Shown piece after piece: positions 22,616 through 34,355 of a DNA stretch of 64,000 nucleotides (position 1 is its first letter; every line of letters starts with the position of its first letter). The stretch lies in contig NC_052018.1 of NCBI RefSeq assembly GCF_015832195.1, positions 55,675,666 to 55,739,665 on the forward strand, read 5' to 3'. This DNA is from Motacilla alba alba. Lineage: Eukaryota; Chordata; Aves; Passeriformes; Motacillidae. The notes beneath the pieces are model-generated. The model saw only the letters and a list, made by a program, of their open reading frames with translations, searched no databases and was not told the DNA's origin. A program made the position numbers and the translations under genes.

Positions 22616-25600
22616 TGAGATTTTGTCACTCAATTATCAGACTTCAGTCTTCACCAACACACACCATTTCGTGCTCATGGCAGAGCAATCTAAGAGCCTT
22701 GCTTCAGCAAAGAGAGAGAAAACTCAACTCATGCAGCTAAAATACTGCGCTGTCGCATGATATTTTTTGGCAGGGAGCTGGAAAATATTATTTTGCAAGG
22801 CAAGCTGGTGGCACTGTATTTACATGGCTCAAAACCACTTTGCAGAGACCACCCTTTCTTTCTCTCCACAGACTCCCTCTCTACACTTGCCTTTGCCAAG
22901 GAATCTGGATTTCTTCCCCAGAGAGTCTTTGAGCAGAGATTTCTTCTAGTGGCACCACTGGCCCTTCCCATAAGGATAAGTTGGCTGAAATTTTCCTCAA
23001 AGGGTGTCTTCCAATGAAGGAAGCCTTTCCAAGAACAGTAAACATACTAAGTTCTTGCCCATGGCATCAAGAATCCCGTTTCAGGAAACACTGGGGTAGT
23101 AAGGCTGATTTCAGTGTGTCACATGTGATTGCACAACATAACACAGAGCAAAAATGTGAAACAACTAGACAACAAAATGCTGGCTCTGAATCAAACATGT
23201 AAAGCACCTATTTTCAGCTCCACCATCTGCTATTGGTTTGTGGAATGTCTTTCCCAGCTGAAAACACAAGGCAGTTTGGCACAAAAGGAGAATTCCTCTG
23301 GTTGGTCACACAGTAAAAGATACAATTTTTTTTTTTCCTCTTGTGACTAGCCCATCTCTCTCTCTATTGTTTTTTTTTCCCATAATGAAATAGGCTGGTT
23401 TGTTCAAGTAAACAATGATAAGCTAAAAACCAATCCTCTAGGAAAAAATATTCTCTAGCATCCTAGCAGGCAAAATAATAGTATTGCACACTCTCCTTCA
23501 AAATAAGCACTCAAAAACTAGCGACTGAATTACATAGATTAGCTGAAACTTTTCTGCTGAAATTTTTTCAGTGATGACCCTTTCTCAATTGCTGGATAAT
23601 CTCTGAGGTCATTAACTCTACTGTCATTAACTGATAAACTGCAAAATGTCATAATAAGTAAGACATTCTTTTAGCTGACAAATAATTATGAAAAAAATAG
23701 CCACTTTGGGGTATTTAATGTGGAAAACAGCAAAGGAAAACAAAACAAAACAAATAACCTCTATTTTTTTTCTGTGTAGACTATGTGCCCCCCAACCATT
23801 TGCTATTTGAGATTCATATCACGCTTTAGAATAAACTGATTATTCCTCTAGAACCCTGATTTGGAGAAAAGGAACTGGTCTGAAATTCTTTCCTTTTTAA
23901 TAAAGATCAAAACCACTTGGACACTTATTTGCTGCTTTCTTCCCTGAATAAGATGTTTTTGAGCTAAAACCCTGTGTCTCTTGACTTCACTGAGACCATG
24001 ATTTCACCCCAGCAATTATTCTAAAGGCATTACTCATTTAATAAGCATATCACACTAACTCTCTGCTGTTTCCTTATGAGCATCTCCCAATGCCAATGTA
24101 AACCCACTGCACAAAGCTACATTAAAGCAATATTTATGGTTGAGATCTTAACACAAAAGTCAGGAAACGCAGAGTTATGGTTCCCCCAGCCAACCATAAC
24201 CAGAGGTAGCTTTAGTGTTTTGCATTGCTATGTCTATACCCCACAATGTATGTCCAAATACCGTGACTGAGTTATAGCTGCTGTGGGAACTATAGCTTTG
24301 GATTTCAGTATATTCTTTGCATTTAAATTCTTAACCCAGGTTATGAGCAATTGGGAAAATTATGGTTGCAGCACAGGTTAGTTTCTCCATTTTGCTGTTC
24401 TTGGTTACTGCTGAGGCTGCCGTGGGATAATGGTAAGCTCTCCCTGTGGTGTGGATGATGGGAAGCCTGAAGGTCTCTTTTACTTTGACAAACAAAATAC
24501 TTTGGCTACACTCATAAGGTATATAGGGATTAGCTTTTTCTGCAAGCTTTGTATCATTCAGCAGATACTCTGGAAGAGAGCAAGGGAGTTAATAGGATTT
24601 GACAGAGATTACTTAACATGATTCTAATGCTAATATCCAATTAACTTGGTCAGAGACAGGGAATAATAAGCTGCTTTTCTGTACATTTTATACTGTGTTA
24701 GGAAAATGCTGTATCATCACTTCAAGGGAAATGGGACTCTTTTCACCAAGTGTCCTCAGCAACAAACATCCTGAGATGTGAAAAAGAGAAAGTTTGTACA
24801 GCAGGCAGCCCTAACCAAAATTACTCACAGTGGTGTGAGATACTCTGCCCTATGCAACAAAACCTCTCTAGCCCACATCTGCTGCTGTTCTTGGGCAACT
24901 TTCCCTGTAACCTACTGCACAGTTAGTGTGCAGTATATTTAAATAATTCCTTTGGACATAAATATTCTGCAGTAAGGACTAAAAATAGATTTAATAGGTT
25001 GACAATAATTGGAATTTGATGGAGTGGTTTGCAGTAAATTGCAGATAATTTTTTATAATGTTTCTCAAAAATCATGGAATTGAACTCTGAGTTTGGAAAG
25101 CTAGCTGACTCAGGAGTGGGCCATGGCTTGAATGCCAAAGAGGAGCAGAGGAGGCCAGAAGCTCCTCAGACTGTGCCAGTGATGGGCTGGAGCTCGCTAG
25201 TCCAGACACAGAGAATCAAATTGCTGAAGGCTGCTGGCATTTGTCTATCATAAACCTGGAGGAAAAGAAATTACTTAGGCATGTGTTTTGTCAGGTGAGA
25301 AGTCTACAAACAGAACCACGCTAGGCTGTATTTCTTGGGGTGTTGTAGCCTCATCTACATTTGGACTGTGACCACAATTTGTAATTCTTAGTGAACACGA
25401 CCACTTTTCTAAGGCAAGTTATAATCTTGTCTGCTGGGAAACATCCAACCAAAGCAGAGCATGATAAGTGGAAAGAGAACTGCGTGCCTACTAGCAGCCA
25501 CTCCAAATCATCACCTTTGTTTGCTTTCAGATGTTATCAGCATCCAACTGCAAGGATGAATGAAGTGATACATCTGGCTCACTGACCAAAACATGAGGAG

Positions 25601-28600
25601 TGTTTTCCCGTGCTCTTAACAGATGCCAGCAGCAGCACACAGCTGAACTGGCCCTTCCATAACCTAATCCCTTTTGAACATGGCTGCTGATATGTTCATA
25701 CCTCATGGTTATATGTCTTGGCTTTTCATTTTATGTATTGAATTGTTTGGATAAGGTCAATGCATACAGCAGTAACATTCCCTCTGACTACACAAGCCCA
25801 GCTGCTCCTGCCCCATATTTCAACCAGCTTCCCACTCCATCTAAATATAGCAATGATATAATTGGATTGCACAGGAGCAAAACTGATCATTTTGAGGTCA
25901 GAGAATAGACATAATTTGCTTTGTGAATGTATATTTATTCAGTGTATTTTGCAGCAATTCTAAACAGGTTTCAGGCCAAGTCTCTTCACAGAGGGCTTTT
26001 GCCTGACCAGAAGAGCAGTACATTACTGCAGACAAGTTTACCATTGTTCCCCTGTACACCTCAGTGCGGTGTGTGCGCAGTGCAATGTCTCAATGGGCAG
26101 GCATGGGGACAAATATTTTGTTTGCATGTAGTCAATAGCTTGGAAAAAAAAGCAAAGCTTATTAAAAACCTGGAGAAAGGAAAAAACGCCAAAGCAAACC
26201 ATTTTTAGCTCTGTGTAAGCAACATTTCAATTGTTCTAAAAAAATATTTATTGGAATGAGCTTGAAATATAAACATATGGACACCACAGTATTTTGCAAA
26301 AGGTCTGCCTGTGCTCTGCTGAACTGTTGGATAAGCTGGGGAACAACAATTGTATACTTTTAAGAGTAATGAAAATGAGTTAAAATTGCCTACCAAGCTA
26401 TAAATTAATGCAGAGGTACAGTATAGCTCTTGCAAACAACTTGTTATCTCATTCTCACCAGTTCACAAGTATGCTAGTTTGCAAAGCCAAAATTCTAGTA
26501 TGTATCACAGAACTTCTCAAGCAAGTGGGAATAAGGTGTAAAGAGACTTCTCAGTGTTCTGTTGCTCAAAAGAGCTGGTTTTTGTTGCTATGGGAGCATG
26601 TTTTTGGGCTTTGGGGTGAAAATGAGTTATCTAGCACACTTCTTATTTAGTTTTTAAGTAACTTCCTACAGGTCCTTTGAATTCTAGGTATCTCCTGATG
26701 CTAGTTTATGTGAACCACTGATTTTGGTTTTGGATTTTAAAGAGAAAGGCACTGGTTTTGGTCGTATTGATCATGAAATGGGGTTCTGTGATGGGAACTA
26801 AAATCAGGACTAAGAAAGGCATGAATGAGCTAGTACATAATGCTTAGCTTGATGTAACTAAGAGCAAGATGCAAGCCTCTGCCCCGTCGTTTTCCATGAT
26901 TTTCATTTACATGTATGGAGTGTTTTGCATACTGTGACCTCTCAATTAACGTTATTTATATCTCAGTAAACTACCATGCTACTTTTCCAGATGTCCTAAT
27001 TCTTTATGTAAATGCACTTATTAAAGCCAGCCACCAGGCTCAGTGAAACCTGCCAAATCCACTGTGTCTGGACCCACACACTCCATAGACTAAGCTTTAT
27101 TTGCGTAAACTTGTTCTGTAAGTGTAATCTTACTTATCATCTGAAGAGTTAAAGTTTCACTAATGTAAATCCCTGACAAATCAAGCACAGATGTAGCTGT
27201 TTGCCCTCAGGCTCAGCCTGTCGATTCACTGCCACCCTTGTATCTTTTCCCTGCTCCTTCTTCCAATCCCTCAACAATTCTCCCCACCCTGCAAGTGGCT
27301 TTTTTAATACTAGTAGTAATTTAGAGCTGTTTATGTAGATACATAGCAGGTACTAAACAGGACACTGGAAATTAGTCATTTGGGCTTCTCCCTTTAGATG
27401 AAACTGTCTCACAAAATAGTGTTGGCCTGTAATTCTGGGTGTCTGTTTTTAACACCTGGAAAAATTTGCTCTGTCAATCCCCAGGTGCCAGACAGATTGT
27501 TGCAGTTTGCCCAGCAATGATCCAGATAAGGAGCCGAGCTCGATAAATGCTTAATGTAAGCTGGCAAATTCCACAAAGCATCCAAGGAAAATCCAATCAG
27601 ACTGCAGCAGGGAGGTGGTGGTGGGGTAACTCCCAAAAAACACCCTATGGAAGTAGATGATGGGGTGGGGAGATGATTCTTCATATTCCTTTGTCTGAGA
27701 GAAATGAAAGTTCCCTTCCAGTCGTAAAAACAGTAGATTGAAAACCAAAATAAAATCTGCCAGGCTTCAAACCTTTAATGAAAATGAGGAAAATGTTATT
27801 TTTGAATTCAGAGGGTGTTGGCATACACTGGGTTTGTTTCTGATTACTTTAAGTTCTAAATATGTTTCCTTTGTTGGTACCCAGTTGCTATTTATTTGGC
27901 TTTAGTCTTTGATCTCCCTTATGCTGGCACATCATAAAAAACATATTCCTGTTTGAATTCTATATTATGCAGTTAGTCCTTGCTCGTTATGTTCACCAGG
28001 CTGGTTGTACATATAGAATAAGACTCTCTTTGTTTTTGATAGACTCCAGGTGTTTATCACTCTAACTTACTAATGGATTTGACCACAGAATATGCATGCA
28101 AGAAGAAAACTGAAAAACTAATGGCAAAATTACTGGTTTGATAATTCAACAGCCTCCTATACCATAACCACAGGAACCACACACATGCATGAGTTTTGTA
28201 AAAGCAAGGATCCTTCACTTACTCTGTTTTCTTGAGGTGAATTTTTCCTTTTGAAAATTAACTTTTGTTCCAGATTTATTTGCCACTCTGAGTTTTCTTT
28301 GAAAGCTTTTTGAATTTAGGCCCTGCATATTCAATTCCACATGACAGTGCATTTGAGGAGTGTCCTGTATCATCTAGCTGAGGTGATGCAACTCCTACAA
28401 CTTTCCTACTCCTCTCTTGTAATTCCAAGGAAAGGCAGCATTCCTATCAGCATGTCAGGCACTGACAGCTCTAGCTAACATGTTTAATCTGCATTACAAT
28501 AGCTTGGGAACTGCCGATATTAATTTAGTATCTCAGATGAGGAGCCAAAGCTTTCCATCACTTATTTACTACACTGCTTTACAGTAGCCAAAAATGAGTC

Positions 28601-28602
28601 TT
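22616..28602. other. Unique AT-rich DNA, no gene recognised
   Basis: No repeat body, RNA gene or coding exon is recognised. Open frames at 22729-23350, 25391-25585 and 25927-26208 are short and lack domains. The stretch 26940-27190 has the even, low-repeat texture of old unique sequence and could include conserved elements, but there is no direct support. Confidence 0.55.
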
Positions 28603-28622
28603 CCCCCCCCCCCCCCCCCCCC
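28603..28622. repeat. Run of 20 C
   Basis: Twenty consecutive cytosines lie in AT-rich surroundings. The minus strand is G20 and could form a G-quadruplex. The true length is uncertain because such homopolymers are error-prone in sequencing and replication. Confidence 0.9.
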
Positions 28623-29049
28623 AATTAATCCAAATTTTGTAGTGGGAAATTATAAAAATTCCAATTAAAAAAAAATCCTTATTCCTGTACATACCACCAA
28701 ATTATAAATACCTGTTTAAGTGCAAAGGTCTGTGAAGGATCTTGGCTTTCACCCTTACCTGAGGTCTGTTGCAACTGCTGCAAAATACACTGCAATGAAA
28801 GCTGATCTAAATTTATCTTTCATAGAAGTTGCACACAAATCATAGCCATTTAGTGCTCAGAATCTTTCCCTTTTTATGAATTATTTATTTGAAATTTCAA
28901 AAGTAAATCTCAGATTAGCTCATTGATTAAGTTTAATGAGTGAGTCCCTTAAGACCTGTAAACTTTATCTCTGTTTCACTTAAATACAGATAGTTCAAAA
29001 AAGTGAAGCTGCATAGGTGTATTCTGTACGTGCCTATACACACAGGTGG
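28623..29049. other. Unique AT-rich DNA, nothing recognised
   Basis: This is AT-rich sequence between the C run and the 32-bp tandem repeat. No gene or repeat is recognised. Confidence 0.6.
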
Positions 29050-29145
29050 AATCACATATATGTGAACCTTGTCTTAGTTAGAATCACATATATGTGAACC
29101 TTGTCTTAGTTAGAATTACATGTATGTGAACCATGTCTTAGTTAG
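29050..29145. repeat. 32-bp tandem repeat, three copies, each with a palindrome
   Basis: Three head-to-tail 32-bp units occupy 29050-29081, 29082-29113 and 29114-29145. The first two are identical and the third differs at a few positions. Each unit contains a self-complementary core, exact in the first two (TCACATATATGTGA) and degraded in the third (TTACATGTATGTGA), followed by ACC(T/A)TGTCTTAGTTAG. The identity of the first two units implies a recent duplication or ongoing homogenisation. Confidence 0.95.
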
Positions 29146-29146
29146 A

Positions 29147-29171
29147 TTTCTATGGATCATATCCATAGAAA
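29147..29171. repeat. Perfect 11-bp-arm hairpin
   Basis: TTTCTATGGAT and ATCCATAGAAA are exact reverse complements around a 3-nt CAT loop. The hairpin begins one base after the last unit of the tandem repeat, so the two form a compact cluster of self-complementary DNA. No function is assigned. Confidence 0.85.
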
Positions 29172-30564
29172 GTGATTTCACTGTGATCTAAGAGGTAACG
29201 CAAGCATTCCTAACAGTTGAATTTTCCTATTTTTGTTATATTGTTTGTTGATTTCTGTACTTTAAAAAGTAGAGATGCCTTTTCAGTCTAAATGTGATGC
29301 TGCAGTTACCAGTTTCATTAAAAAAACCCAAACTTTTAATTCTAGTACATACCTAAGTACTTTGAATTATGCATTGAGCTTAATGTAGTTTTCTAAGAGC
29401 CATAGCAGCACTGAAGTTCAAAAGCATATAGAGAATAATCTGAGGACATATTTATCACACTGAGGTTCAGAATTACCCCATTTACACCTGCTAGGTATTA
29501 AACACTGACGTTTCGTTAATTTCATCCTTGCCTGCAGGAGAGGTTTCTCTCAGAGGTCAAACACGCTTGCTGTGTTGGTTGCTTGCTCTGTCGCCATGCT
29601 AATGCAGGGGTTTAGCTGCTAACATCCATGGGCTTTTTCTGTGGGGAGAAGGAACTGATGCGGCAATCCAGCATGTTAACAAGGAATGCATGCAAGCCCT
29701 GCTTTGAGGAGGGTAAAGAAAACAAATGGCAACAGTTTTCTTGCAGAGAGTTTGTAGGACTCTTTCTACTGGATCCCAAGTGTTTGACTGTCACAAATGC
29801 TCTTCTGCCTCCCAAAAAGCCATTTCGCTGCAAAATAGGGGAACTCCTGGTTCCCAAATATGATCTGGCTTCAAGTCTGAGCCCAAGTTTGAGTCCAAGT
29901 CCCAGGCCCCTCCTGGGGTAATGCTTTGGTTTTGGACAGGTCCTGGTGATGATCTCTTAAACAGTGACTGCCATTATTTCCAGCAACTCTTATAGAAAAT
30001 GAGTTTAATTCCCTGGACATGAAAGAAGTCAGATTACCCTCTGGCTCTTCTGCTATCTGTGGATGAGGTACAGCTGAAGGCAGCTACTGTAATTTGCAAA
30101 AGAGTGGGAAAGGGAGATACAAAAACCAGGGCAGTGAAGGAAAAGACAACAAGAAGATACAGCAGCTTGTGGGAGTGGAGCAGTGACAACAGCTCTTAGG
30201 TCCGTATGATCCAAAACCAAATAACGCATAGAAGAAGGCAGAGCTATGAGGCATAAAAGGAAAATAAAAAGGACTTACCTGTCTGGTTTTACATTGCTTC
30301 AAAATACTTTTTTTGTTGCTCTTGGGAAGGTAAAGTTCTACCCAGAAATGAAAAAGCAACAATAGCAGTTGCTTTTTTACAATACACTACAGAGCACTAT
30401 CAATTCCTGCTTATTTTCCTCCCTACCATGACAATTTAATTTAAAGGGGAAAATCTAATTTCCTGTGCCGATTATATATCCAGTTAATTCCAAATTCTCA
30501 TGTAACAGTTAAAATTCCTGACAATTAATAGAGAAGGCACAGATCTGCTGATATAACTTAGACA
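29172..30564. other. Unique DNA, no gene recognised
   Basis: The part at 29470-29640 keeps a few CpGs (GACGTTTCGTTAAT, TGTCGCCATGCTAATGCA) and an octamer-like ATGCTAAT word, so it is a weak enhancer-like candidate. Frames at 29612-29921 on both strands and at 30084-30362 are short and have no recognisable domain. Confidence 0.5.
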
Positions 30565-31068
30565 CATTCTCATTGAATCTCTGAATAATTTATGTTGGAA
30601 GGGACCTCTAGAGATCTAGTTCAGATCCCCGTCTCAAAGCAAGGCTAACTTAGTTTGTCTTGCTCAGAATTTTATCCAGCCAAACTTTGGTATCTCCAGG
30701 ATCAAAAATCCCATATTTTCTATGGGCCTCTGTTTCAGTGTTTAATCACCCTCATGGCAAAAGTATTTTCCTAATATCTAATCAGAATTTTTTTCATATT
30801 ATGACTCGTGATGTTTGTCCCCTGCCTTACTGATGAGCAACAGCTCTGGGGATAGCGTGGCTTTGTCCTCTCTACCCCCTCCCATTAGGTGGCTGCAGCA
30901 GTAAATGCCCCATTTCCAGGCTGAACTAGCCCAGCTCCCTGATCTTCCTCTCACTCCAGGGGCTCCAGCCTGGACCATCCCACCTGCTCTTCACTGGCCT
31001 TACTGCAGTACATTTGTGTCTTTCTTGTACTTGGGAGCCCAGAGCTGGACACACGACACCACTGTAGG
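30565..31068 (-). mobile_element. CR1 LINE fragment, 5'-truncated
   Basis: The left end has the decayed CR1 3' terminus (ATTCTCATTGAATCTCTGAA) followed by GTTGGAAGGGACCTCTAGAG, a hallmark of avian CR1 read in reverse. The body continues through sequence corresponding to the 3' end of ORF2, including CCCAGAGCTGGACAC near the right limit. Many substitutions and indels break the reading frame, so the copy is old and inactive. CR1 copies are normally 5'-truncated and lack clear target-site duplications, as here. Confidence 0.85.
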
Positions 31069-31519
31069 TGATAATTGTGTGAATTTTTCAGTGGAAGGTC
31101 TATTGCTGATATCCTATATAATTTGCTGTAAATTTCCTCACTCAGGGGTGGGGTGTGAACACTCTGTTGTGTCCCTATAGAGGACATAATATACATACAC
31201 TGTGCATCAATTTCCACCAATTCCCAGGAAGGAAACTCAGGGCTTATAGGTTTTATGGATCTGTGGATCATTTCTGTAGGTATATCATCTGCTGGTGTTT
31301 AACCTGGACACTGCTTCCTCATATCAGAGTGGGCCAGCAAAGGAGTCCTCCTTATGGGCATGCATTTTATTAATACTAATGTGGACAGATTTTGAAAATG
31401 CAGTGCTAAGTCTCATTAAAATAGGCATCATCTAGTCTGTCAAAGACTTTATAGGTAGTCCCCTGAAAAAATTCTCATTTTAAATTCTTTTTTAGTTGCT
31501 CTGTTCTCTTCCCTATGTG
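31069..31519. other. Unclassified DNA between two CR1 copies
   Basis: I recognise no repeat family or gene. It separates two CR1 fragments of opposite orientation. It may be host DNA or a decayed element. Confidence 0.5.
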
Positions 31520-31702
31520 GGTGGTGAGTAATTGGAACAGGTTGCCCAAAGAAGCAGTGGTTCCACGTTACTGGAGGTGTTCAAGGCCAGGCTGGAGGGC
31601 TTTGAACAACCTGGTCTAGTGGAAGGTGTCCCTACCCATGGTAGGGAAGTTGGAATTAGATGGTTTTTAGGCCCTTTCCAACCCAAACCATTCTGTGATT
31701 CT
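31520..31702 (+). mobile_element. CR1 LINE 3'-end fragment
   Basis: This short plus-strand copy includes GGAACAGGTTGCCCAAAGAA, GTTCAAGGCCAGGCTGGAGG, CCTTTCCAACCCAAACCATT and a terminal CTGTGATTCT. These are the classic CR1 3' UTR words. Only about 180 bp remain, a severe 5' truncation. The open frame across it is non-coding element sequence. Confidence 0.93.
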
Positions 31703-34214
31703 TTAGAGGTAGATCAGAGAAAGCATTAGCTCTAAGTATTATTGCAATAACTATTTAAATTTTAAAAAAAGCCTTCTGCTTAGTTTGAAAGGAAGAAAAA
31801 AATGCTGTATATATTCAGTTTTAAATATAACAGGCGCTATTTACAAGGGAGCTAACATTTATTGCTAGCTACCACATGCACTTAGTTACTTCTCTAAAGC
31901 TGTGAGACCCTGGCTGTATTTACACTGTTAAGTGGTATGTGCCCTGTGTGATCTGATATGGGCTGGGGTTTCCAACAGTGTCAGGTGCCTATCATTCTTG
32001 TTCCTCCTGTCATTTGGAGAGGTGATTATGGAGAACCTGGAGGCAAATTAGAAAGCAGCAGATTAACACTTACATCAGTGATGCAATCAAAGTGAATGAT
32101 TTACATGTCCTGAACAAGTAGAAGCCATCCAACTCTAAACGCAGCACTGATAGAAAAATGTATTTTAGTTATGAACTCTGAGACAAAAGTTTTTTGGATA
32201 GTCTTTTCAAGAGCAAAGTCTCAGGAGCACAAGGAGTCTCAGGAGCTCAAGACTGTGTCAAAAGTAATGTGATCAAGCATGTATTGTTGCTTTTTAAATT
32301 CCAGTAGTTATGCAGCTTTGCCCCTTGCCTGTCTTCAGAGTCAATGTTTTTAGGTATCGTTGGAATGGGACCTCAGAGAAGGAAGTCCTTATGATAAAAA
32401 TTTAGCTGCAAGACCTCACAGTGTAGAAATCCCAACCCATGAATAAAAGTATGGCCTTTATAAACTCCATTGGCCTTTTTTGGCCAAACACTGACTTTTG
32501 GGTACCCTTTAGTTTTAACTTGTGACTCTAGGAATGTAGTTTGGTTTGATGTTTGCTGTTTCTGTAATTAGCCTTTACACTTCAAAGCACTTCTAAGACT
32601 GATAATTAAATGGACACACGAGCAACTCAGTTCTTGGGCTGAAAATGGCATCTTGGTATGGATGGCAGTTGTGATATGCAGACCTGAAATACCTCAAGAA
32701 GCATAAAACCCAAGAGAATAGTTTTGATGATCGTTACGAGTGGACTGGCTGCTGTTCTTGCTTGCTGAGCTAGACAAAAGGGTGTGAAGTCCTTATTTCA
32801 CAGAACTAGGAGCTTGTGTGGTCATGGAAAGTAAACAGCAGAAAACCAAGATATTTTTAAGAGGGGCAGGAAGCTCATTAGTTAGTTGTGAGCCTAACCC
32901 TGGTGACCCAGACTGCCTATCCACAGCCTGGTGGCTATCAGTCCTGTCTGTCTCACCCCTTCCCAGCAGAAACTGCTACCAGCTGCAGCATCAAAGCACC
33001 CTTGGAATCTCTGTCCTTCCCTGCTGCCCACTGCTTCTCTTATTGCCGGTCAGAAGAGTTCTCAAGAGAACTCTGGCGTCTATGATCCCAGGAGACCCTT
33101 CCCCTAGGGGTGGCCCTTGGGACTGGGGGCCTTATCCTGCCAGGTATGCCAGTTACAAGCACTTTTCAGCCTTCTGTAGATTCTCCTCTGGAAAAATAAA
33201 AAAAATTACTCTGCTGTGCTGGCTGTCAAATATCTGCAAAGTGTCATGGCCTCTTTTGTAGGGTCTTCTGAGCAGCAAGTGGGGAGCAGTGAGAGGATGT
33301 TTGCTTTGAAAACGGAAGAGGAAGCAGTATTTGGCTGTAACCGTATCTAGGGGTGGGCAGACTGGTAAAGCATGCAGGTTGTATTTCTCAGGGTTGAATG
33401 GTAACAAGACAGCAGTAGAAACAAAGCATTCTTTAAGGAAATAAAGAGAGAAATAAAACTGAAAGGGTCCTTAGTGTAGCATTTTGAGTTTATGAGGCAT
33501 TTCCTCTTGCTGATGAATATGGATAGTTTAACTTTTCTGCACATTGTTGTTAAAAATGACTAGAGTACAACTACAAATAGATGTCTGTTGTCCTGTCTGC
33601 AAATTCTAAACACAAAAATGCAAAATTAAGCATTGGTTTCAGTGTCAGATCCCCTGTGAAACCAATGGAAATGGTATAGTTTGCATGGACATAAAATGTT
33701 ACCCGCAGTCTGGATTGCTAAACCACTAGGATAAGTGGGAGAAAACTTATTTATAGACATTTCAGCGACATCTGAAAACCTTTTCCCGTGGCTGCATTTC
33801 CAAGCATCTTCATTTGCTTACTGTGCACTTTTTTCCAAAAATGTAAGTTGTAGTTGCACAAATCTTCTGGAAGGTTAGTTGTACAAGAGTTGCAAATCAG
33901 TTTCTTTTGCAAAGCAACATATATTTGTCACCTAAATGAAAATATTTCATGGAAAAAAAGAATGGTTAAGTACCTAATCCAAGAACTGGGGCAGCACAGT
34001 GGAACTGGAGTGACCAGTTGTTCTCCTGAAATCACAAGTTCATGATCACTGAATAAACCTTTGAATGTGTGCCAAGAATAAATCTTATTAAATTTTTTGG
34101 CCAAGCTGTTCAATACCAATCACACAAACAAGCTTGGAAATAGTAACATTTGATCTACACAAAGTCAGGATTCATTTGAGAGGTCATTTGGTTCAGCAGA
34201 ATTATCACCAAAAA
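31703..34214. other. Unique DNA, no gene recognised
   Basis: The longest plus-strand frame (32818-33261, with a GTG rather than ATG at its start) has no domain I recognise. Repeats are limited to a small duplication of AGTCTCAGGAGC near 32217-32255. Nothing else is identified. Confidence 0.55.
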
Positions 34215-34355
34215 ATTGTGGAATATTCTAAGTTGGAAGGGACCCACAAGGATCCCTAGGTCTAATTCCTGAGTGAAGGGCTCATACAGGGGGTTGAGCC
34301 AACAACCTCGGCATTATTACCACCATGCCCTAACCAACGGAGCTAATCTCAGGGC
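34215..34355 (-). mobile_element. tRNA-Ile-derived SINE with CR1-like tail (TguSINE1-like)
   Basis: Read on the minus strand, the element begins near 34355 with a tRNA-like head: an A-box-like TTAGCTCCGTTGG, an anticodon-loop region GTAATAATGCC that keeps AAT as in tRNA-Ile, and a B-box-like GGTTGTTGGCTCAACCC. It then passes into a CR1-type 3' tail (34288 down to 34215) containing CTTCCAACTTAGAATATTCC. This tRNA-Ile plus CR1 chimera matches what I recall of TguSINE1, which depends on CR1 machinery for retroposition. Substitutions in both boxes suggest an old, silent copy. It supports a passerine origin for the window. Confidence 0.8.

Noticed and set aside
29050..29145. Tandem repeat as a CRISPR array
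   Set aside because: The units are directly adjacent with no spacers, there are no cas genes, and the genome is vertebrate.
32818..33261. 147-codon plus-strand frame
   Set aside because: It starts at GTG rather than ATG, shows no domain and has no exon-like borders.
34289..34355. Possible functional tRNA-Ile gene on the minus strand
   Set aside because: The head is fused to a CR1-like tail, the A and B boxes carry substitutions and the acceptor stem is not complementary, so it is a SINE head and not a tRNA gene.
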